Assembly (NCBI GenBank): GCA_041742695.1
Contig: JBGTOF010000314.1
Location: forward strand, 1 to 56,415
DNA from: Kaiparowitsia sp041742695
Lineage (GTDB): Bacteria > Cyanobacteriota > Cyanobacteriia > Elainellales > Elainellaceae
Direction: 5' to 3'
DNA: 56,415 nt
Shown: in pieces, positions 52,515 to 56,415 of the stretch
Layout: each line of letters starts with the position of its first letter
How positions within the stretch are numbered: position 1 is the first letter of the stretch
Made by a program: the position numbers and the translations under genes
Notes under the pieces: generated by a model
The model's input: the letters and a program-made list of their open reading frames with translations, nothing else
What the model was told of the DNA's origin: nothing
Database searches by the model: none

Positions 52515-53561
52515 ATGTCTCAAGACGCAAACCTATCCCCCACCCCAGCAGATTCAGAGCTTTCCTTTGCCGCGATGGAGCCTGCGACCCTCACTATTGA
52601 ACGGGAACAAGCAGTGGCGTCGGCCTCTCAGCAATTTGCTGATGGTGCGGCCCACCAGCTGATGGATGAATTGTTTGGCGATGTGGAGCAGATACTGGGT
52701 GTGGATGTATCCCTGCCTCGAGAGTCGGTAGATCCCATGGATCTTCCGCCGCTGTCGTTGGCCGTAGCGGGACTATTGCCTAGCATCACTGAACCCACTG
52801 GAGACATGGGTACTGCTGAAAACGGGCTAGATGATGCCGATGCAGCTGATATTGCAACCTTAGGTGAACCAGAAAGTAAGCAGGATAACGCTTGGGGGCG
52901 ATCGCTCGATCAGTGGCTGATGGCACTAGCGGTCATTTCCATCGCGGCTACCGGGCTAATTTGGTGGGTCCTGCAGCGTCAGGGTCAGCCTTCCACAGCC
53001 GAAGTCATGGCAACTGGGGAAACCTTGCCCGCAGGCGATCGCGAGTTTTTGAGCTATATGGAGCGATCGCTCGTAGTACTAGAGCAAAGAACTGAGCAAC
53101 GCCCATCCGAGGCAGATAGCTTGCCCAATATCTCAGTCGCGGCGGCCAATGGGCCCGCCGTGCTAGAGCGCGTCTATGTGCCTATCTACCAACCGCCTCA
53201 GTCCGCCGCGATGATCCCTGTGCCGGTTCCGGTGCCCACCGCCACCTTGCCCCAGCCCCAGCCTCAAATCGCTGCGTCAGTGACAACTCCCAATGCTCCT
53301 GCGCCAGAGCCAAGTGCTGAGGATCAAACTGCGGCGGTGATTCCCAACATCGCGCCTATGATCAATCATGTGCTAATTGGGGTGCTGGAACTGGGCGATC
53401 GCTCTGCGGCATTATTCGAGATCAACGGCGTGCCCCAACGGGTGCAGATGGGAGAGAGCGTCGGCTCTAGCGGGTGGATGTTGGTTTCTGTCAGCAACGA
53501 TGAAGCGATTGTGCGTCGCAATGGTGAAGTCCGCTCGATCTACATTGGGCAAACGTTTTAG
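52515..53561 (+). CDS. Bitopic membrane protein with proline-rich linker and C-terminal PilP/GspC-like segment
   Basis: This 348-residue protein of unknown function starts at ATG 52515, three codons inside a longer frame. An acidic cytoplasmic part (about 1-135) precedes one transmembrane helix (LMALAVISIAATGLIWWVLQ). A Pro/Gln/Ala-rich linker follows (PVPVPTATLPQPQPQIAA region). A compact C-terminal domain (about 287-348) contains IGVLELGDRSAALFEINGVP and ends VRSIYIGQTF. Small beta domains with this pattern occur at the end of PilP- and GspC-type secretion or pilus proteins, but the resemblance is visual and weak. No pilus genes are nearby. Confidence 0.75.
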   Translation: MSQDANLSPTPADSELSFAAMEPATLTIEREQAVASASQQFADGAAHQLMDELFGDVEQILGVDVSLPRESVDPMDLPPLSLAVAGLLPSITEPTGDMGTAENGLDDADAADIATLGEPESKQDNAWGRSLDQWLMALAVISIAATGLIWWVLQRQGQPSTAEVMATGETLPAGDREFLSYMERSLVVLEQRTEQRPSEADSLPNISVAAANGPAVLERVYVPIYQPPQSAAMIPVPVPVPTATLPQPQPQIAASVTTPNAPAPEPSAEDQTAAVIPNIAPMINHVLIGVLELGDRSAALFEINGVPQRVQMGESVGSSGWMLVSVSNDEAIVRRNGEVRSIYIGQTF

Positions 53562-54027
53562 ACCATCATGTTCCCCTTGCTGCTATAGAGCATTGGTGAA
53601 GCACTAGTTCTCAGTAAATTTCTTAAACAGTCAGTCGTTGATAACGGTCGTATAAGCCCCAGTGGAGCAATCCGCTGCTGTTTTTGCTGGTCTTACGGTT
53701 TATCGGAGCCCACATTTCCCCGCTCTCAGCTCGAGTCTTGTGCAACTGATAAGTTGATTAGGCCAGTTCTCGTTGTGAACTCTCACATCAGCGCTTAAGC
53801 ACTATGGGCCACCCTATGACCTGATGCGGTTACAAGAGAATCCGCCTAGGCCATAGATCCACAGCTTCGACTAAGTGTATAGCTTGCCAGGTTTTTTTGC
53901 TTCAAATGTAAATAAACTTTTCAGGGCACTCTAGATCGACGAGTTTCGGTCTATGAAGGTAGAGTGGGGCGATTACCCTACCGCATTTGTAGCCGATCAA
54001 CGGGTGCCATCTAGGCGGAGTCAATTT
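53562..54027. other. 466-bp region upstream of the M15-like peptidase
   Basis: No supported gene is present. A T7 run at 53892-53898 follows the imperfect pairing CCTAGGC/GCCAGG, which could end a small RNA, but the stem is weak. The peptidase frame is open from ATG 53953, without a ribosome-binding site. Confidence 0.4.
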
Positions 54028-55119
54028 ATGTCAAATCAAGTCTTGCGCATTCTGCGCGACAGCTACGTGAAGCGTCGCCCAGAGCATTTAGGCCACCTGC
54101 CCGACCACGAAAAGCACACTGTTAAGGCAGGCACGGAATATCCCATTGCATCCTATGCCTGGGCAGATTCTGCAGGTGACTTTGATGAACACATTAAGTT
54201 TGCTTTAGCCGATCAAACCATCTTAGGCTTTAATACCTGGTTTATCTTCAATCGCCATGCAGAAGTAGTGTTTAATGACAGCGTTGTGTACCCCATAGAA
54301 GAGCAGGCGGCTGTTCAGCGCTTAGTCGTTACCCAAGCCACGCTACTCAAACGCCGTCCCGTGTTTTCATCAGAGCTATCAGCCGAAGAGATTGTATCGG
54401 TTGTGCCAGGTACCACCTTTGAGCTGCATTCTTACGCCTATGCAGACACCAAAGGCGGGTTTAGCGACCATATTCGCATTGCAATTGACCGTCCAGAGGA
54501 ATATGTGCAGGGTTTAAGCACTTGGTATGTGTATAAAGCCCATGCTCAGGTAGAGTTCGATAAATCGGTGGTGTATCCCATTACAGATGAGGCCCTGCCG
54601 CCCACTCGAACGGGATCTCCTCCCCCAAATCCTAGCCCATCGCCGCATCCCACTCCCTTGCCCAACCCCTCTCCGGGTGCGCCGTCACCCAGCCGCCCAT
54701 CCATTACATTGCCAGGGCGCGGGCTCGTGTTCTTGAATGAGCCGATTTTGCCGAAGGGCAACTTTACCTGGAGCGAAGCCACCCACGGCGGCAGCCGTAT
54801 TCCCCGCACGCAGCAAGAGGTGAACAACATTATGGCGCTGGCCAAGCCGTTGCAGCAGGCGCGGGAGCAACTGGGCCGGCCCTTTTGCGTCACCTCTTGG
54901 TATCGCCCCGAGCCGTTCAACAGCAAAGCGGGGGGCGTTCGCAATAGCCAACACTTGGGAGGCCGTGCCGTAGACCTTATGGTGACAGGCATGAGTGGAC
55001 GGCAGGTGGCCAACGCTGTGATGGATTGGTGGCCTGGTGGCGTAGGTATTTATCCTGGGAACCGTCGCCACATCGTGCATTTGGACGTAGGGACTCGGCG
55101 GGTATGGGGCTTTAGATGA
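54028..55119 (+). CDS. M15-like peptidase with two N-terminal repeat domains
   Basis: This protein has 363 residues from the ATG at 54028, chosen because GGCGGAG lies 7 bases upstream; an upstream ATG at 53953 has no such signal. Two repeats of about 85 residues come first: SYAWADSAGDFDEHIKFAL in the first matches SYAYADTKGGFSDHIRIAI in the second. A proline-rich linker follows (PPPNPSPSPHPTPLPNPSPG). The C-terminus is a peptidase M15_3-like domain with the zinc-ligand pattern SQHLGGRAVDL and HIVHLDVG. This fold cleaves peptidoglycan peptides. No signal peptide is visible, so its site of action is unclear. Confidence 0.8.
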   Translation: MSNQVLRILRDSYVKRRPEHLGHLPDHEKHTVKAGTEYPIASYAWADSAGDFDEHIKFALADQTILGFNTWFIFNRHAEVVFNDSVVYPIEEQAAVQRLVVTQATLLKRRPVFSSELSAEEIVSVVPGTTFELHSYAYADTKGGFSDHIRIAIDRPEEYVQGLSTWYVYKAHAQVEFDKSVVYPITDEALPPTRTGSPPPNPSPSPHPTPLPNPSPGAPSPSRPSITLPGRGLVFLNEPILPKGNFTWSEATHGGSRIPRTQQEVNNIMALAKPLQQAREQLGRPFCVTSWYRPEPFNSKAGGVRNSQHLGGRAVDLMVTGMSGRQVANAVMDWWPGGVGIYPGNRRHIVHLDVGTRRVWGFR

Positions 55120-55181
55120 AGGGGGCGATCGTGGGCTGAACTAGGTGCTTGGATCGACCGCCAGACCGCGATTACACGCGG

Positions 55182-56411
55182 CTACAGCGCCTCGATGGTG
55201 ACGGTTCCATCTTCATTGACCCAGGCCAGCTGGCTGATGCGGCGATCGCGCCCATAGGCTCGAATATCGTCAGGGTTGGACTGTACCCCAAGCTCCAGTT
55301 CTACCCGCACTAGGTTGGCAGAATCGCGAATGGTTTGGGCATGGGCAAACGCCGCAGCATAGGCGTGGGGCGTGGCAGGCACCACCAGCCACTGGGCAGC
55401 AGGGGTATGGATCGGGAGCTGCCCCGTGGGCAAGAGCACGTGATGCAGCGCCTCAATATTAAACACAAACCCCACACCCGGCATACTGTCTCGCTGGGGA
55501 GAATAGAGCCCCAAAAGCTGGTCGTAGCGTCCGCCCTGCCCCAGCACTTGACGGCCTGAGGGGCGATCGCTCACGACTTCAAACACGATACCCGTGTAAT
55601 AGTCAAACGTTTGGATGAGGCTCAAATCCAGCACAATGTCGGGGATTGACGTGCCCATATGGGCAAAGCTCTCGGTCAATAAATCAATCAACGCTTTGAG
55701 GTTGTGGACGCTGGCCTGCTGCTCAGCGGTCAGCGGTAGACTCAGCACCCGCTGCAAAACATCCTGGGGGCGTCCACGCAGGTCAAGCAACAGCAGCGCT
55801 CGCCCTCGCTGTTCGTCGGTGAGGGGCAACGACTCTAAAGACAGACGGTCGAGGTCGGCGATCGCCCGGCGCACCGAAGCCCGCACCGCATCGGGAAAAT
55901 CTGCCAGGAGCGATCGCGTCAGCCCTGCCTCTGCCAGCACCAAGTGACAATCCTGCAGTTGAAGAGATTGGAGGCAATCGACCAAGAGCAGCAGCACTTC
56001 GGCATCGGCTCTCACGCCTGCGGCACCCAGCAGTTCAATCCCCGCTTGATAGAACTCTTGCTGGTGATCGACCAGACCCCCGGGCGATCGCCGAAACACG
56101 TTGGAAGTGTAGTACAACCGCAACGGAGGCGGCATCCCTGCCATGCGGGTTACAGCGGCACGGGCAATGGACGCCGTTAGCTCAGGGCGCAATCCCAGTT
56201 CTTCCTCGCTGCCGGTTTGCAACTGCAACACCGTAGAGCGCTGCACCGCGCCTCCGGCCATCAGCGTATCCATGCGCTCTAGCGTTGAGGTAATGATGCG
56301 ATGATAGCCCCAGCGGTGAAACACCTGCTGCACTCGATCTTCAATCCATCGCTTTTGCGCCACATCCAGGGGAAACAGATCCCGTGCGCCCACTGGGGGT
56401 TGATAGGTCAT
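55182..56411 (-). CDS. hisZ: ATP phosphoribosyltransferase regulatory subunit HisZ
   Basis: This 409-residue class II aminoacyl-tRNA-synthetase-like protein contains HisRS-type core motifs (GARDLFPLDVAQKRWIEDRV, LRPELTASIARAAVTRM and RLYYTSNVFRRS) but lacks the C-terminal anticodon-binding domain. A divergent end (DDIRAYGRDRRISQLAWVNE) replaces it. HisZ binds the short form of HisG and is needed for the first step of histidine synthesis and its feedback control. It is complete in the window; its start codon lies 4 bases from the end. A real HisRS would have the extra domain, so hisZ is the better call. Confidence 0.92.
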   Translation of the reverse strand: MTYQPPVGARDLFPLDVAQKRWIEDRVQQVFHRWGYHRIITSTLERMDTLMAGGAVQRSTVLQLQTGSEEELGLRPELTASIARAAVTRMAGMPPPLRLYYTSNVFRRSPGGLVDHQQEFYQAGIELLGAAGVRADAEVLLLLVDCLQSLQLQDCHLVLAEAGLTRSLLADFPDAVRASVRRAIADLDRLSLESLPLTDEQRGRALLLLDLRGRPQDVLQRVLSLPLTAEQQASVHNLKALIDLLTESFAHMGTSIPDIVLDLSLIQTFDYYTGIVFEVVSDRPSGRQVLGQGGRYDQLLGLYSPQRDSMPGVGFVFNIEALHHVLLPTGQLPIHTPAAQWLVVPATPHAYAAAFAHAQTIRDSANLVRVELELGVQSNPDDIRAYGRDRRISQLAWVNEDGTVTIEAL

Positions 56412-56415
56412 TACT

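Noticed and set aside
55182..56411. Histidyl-tRNA synthetase (hisS)
   Set aside because: The anticodon-binding domain is missing and the C-terminus matches HisZ-type regulatory subunits.

Overview
The window is a stretch of a cyanobacterial chromosome. The evidence is the frequent HIP1 octamer GCGATCGC, the cyanobacterial order of the ribosomal-protein supercluster (it starts at rplC and lacks rpsJ, rpsN and rpmD), and genes typical of the phylum: a Tab2/Atab2 protein, DUF3120 and DUF3598 proteins, a CcaA/IcfA-type carbonic anhydrase, a CRY-DASH cryptochrome, a monocistronic CIRCE-controlled groEL and a WD40 Ser/Thr kinase. The base composition looks moderate (roughly half GC). The genus cannot be fixed from sequence reading alone.

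Layout. 1-3.2 kb (minus strand): an arsenic module, arsR, then a GAPDH, then the MFS exporter arsJ. An 18-bp near-identical dyad upstream of both arsR and the GAPDH gene looks like the ArsR operator. 3.4-5.8 kb: pheS (minus) and surE (plus), divergent. 6.2-24.4 kb (plus): the S10-spc-alpha supercluster, rplC-D-W-B, rpsS, rplV, rpsC, rplP, rpmC, rpsQ, rplN-X-E, rpsH, rplF-R, rpsE, rplO, secY, adk, infA, rpmJ, rpsM, rpsK, rpoA, rplQ, truA, rplM, rpsI, rpmE, prfA. Several spacers are 80-240 bp long and hold hairpins; the infA-rpmJ spacer combines a 17-bp hairpin with a good sigma70-type promoter.

24.5-30.2 kb (plus): an SbcD-like nuclease, an exported FAD protein, a Tab2-family protein and mtnP. 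A perfect 20-bp inverted repeat, probably a bidirectional terminator, separates mtnP from the minus-strand group at 30.4-39 kb: fabF, acpP, an orphan DppB-type permease, apt, corA, groEL and an RlpA-like protein. Then follow DUF3598 (plus), cry-DASH (minus), carbonic anhydrase and a gamma-glutamyltransferase-family protein (plus).

44.9-49.3 kb (minus): a zinc-ribbon/kinase/TM/WD40 protein, an FHA-adenylate cyclase and a DUF3120 membrane protein. 49.6-56.4 kb: a DUF1232 gene interrupted by an in-frame TGA, mnmG, a bitopic membrane protein, a duplicated-domain M15-like peptidase, and hisZ (minus).

Most of the window is core housekeeping DNA. No CRISPR array, insertion sequence, phage gene, rRNA or tRNA was seen. 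The points most worth a second look are the paired ArsR-operator candidates, the kinase/FHA-cyclase neighbourhood, the interrupted DUF1232 gene, structured RNA candidates in spacers, and the sharp drop in HIP1 density inside the ribosomal cluster.
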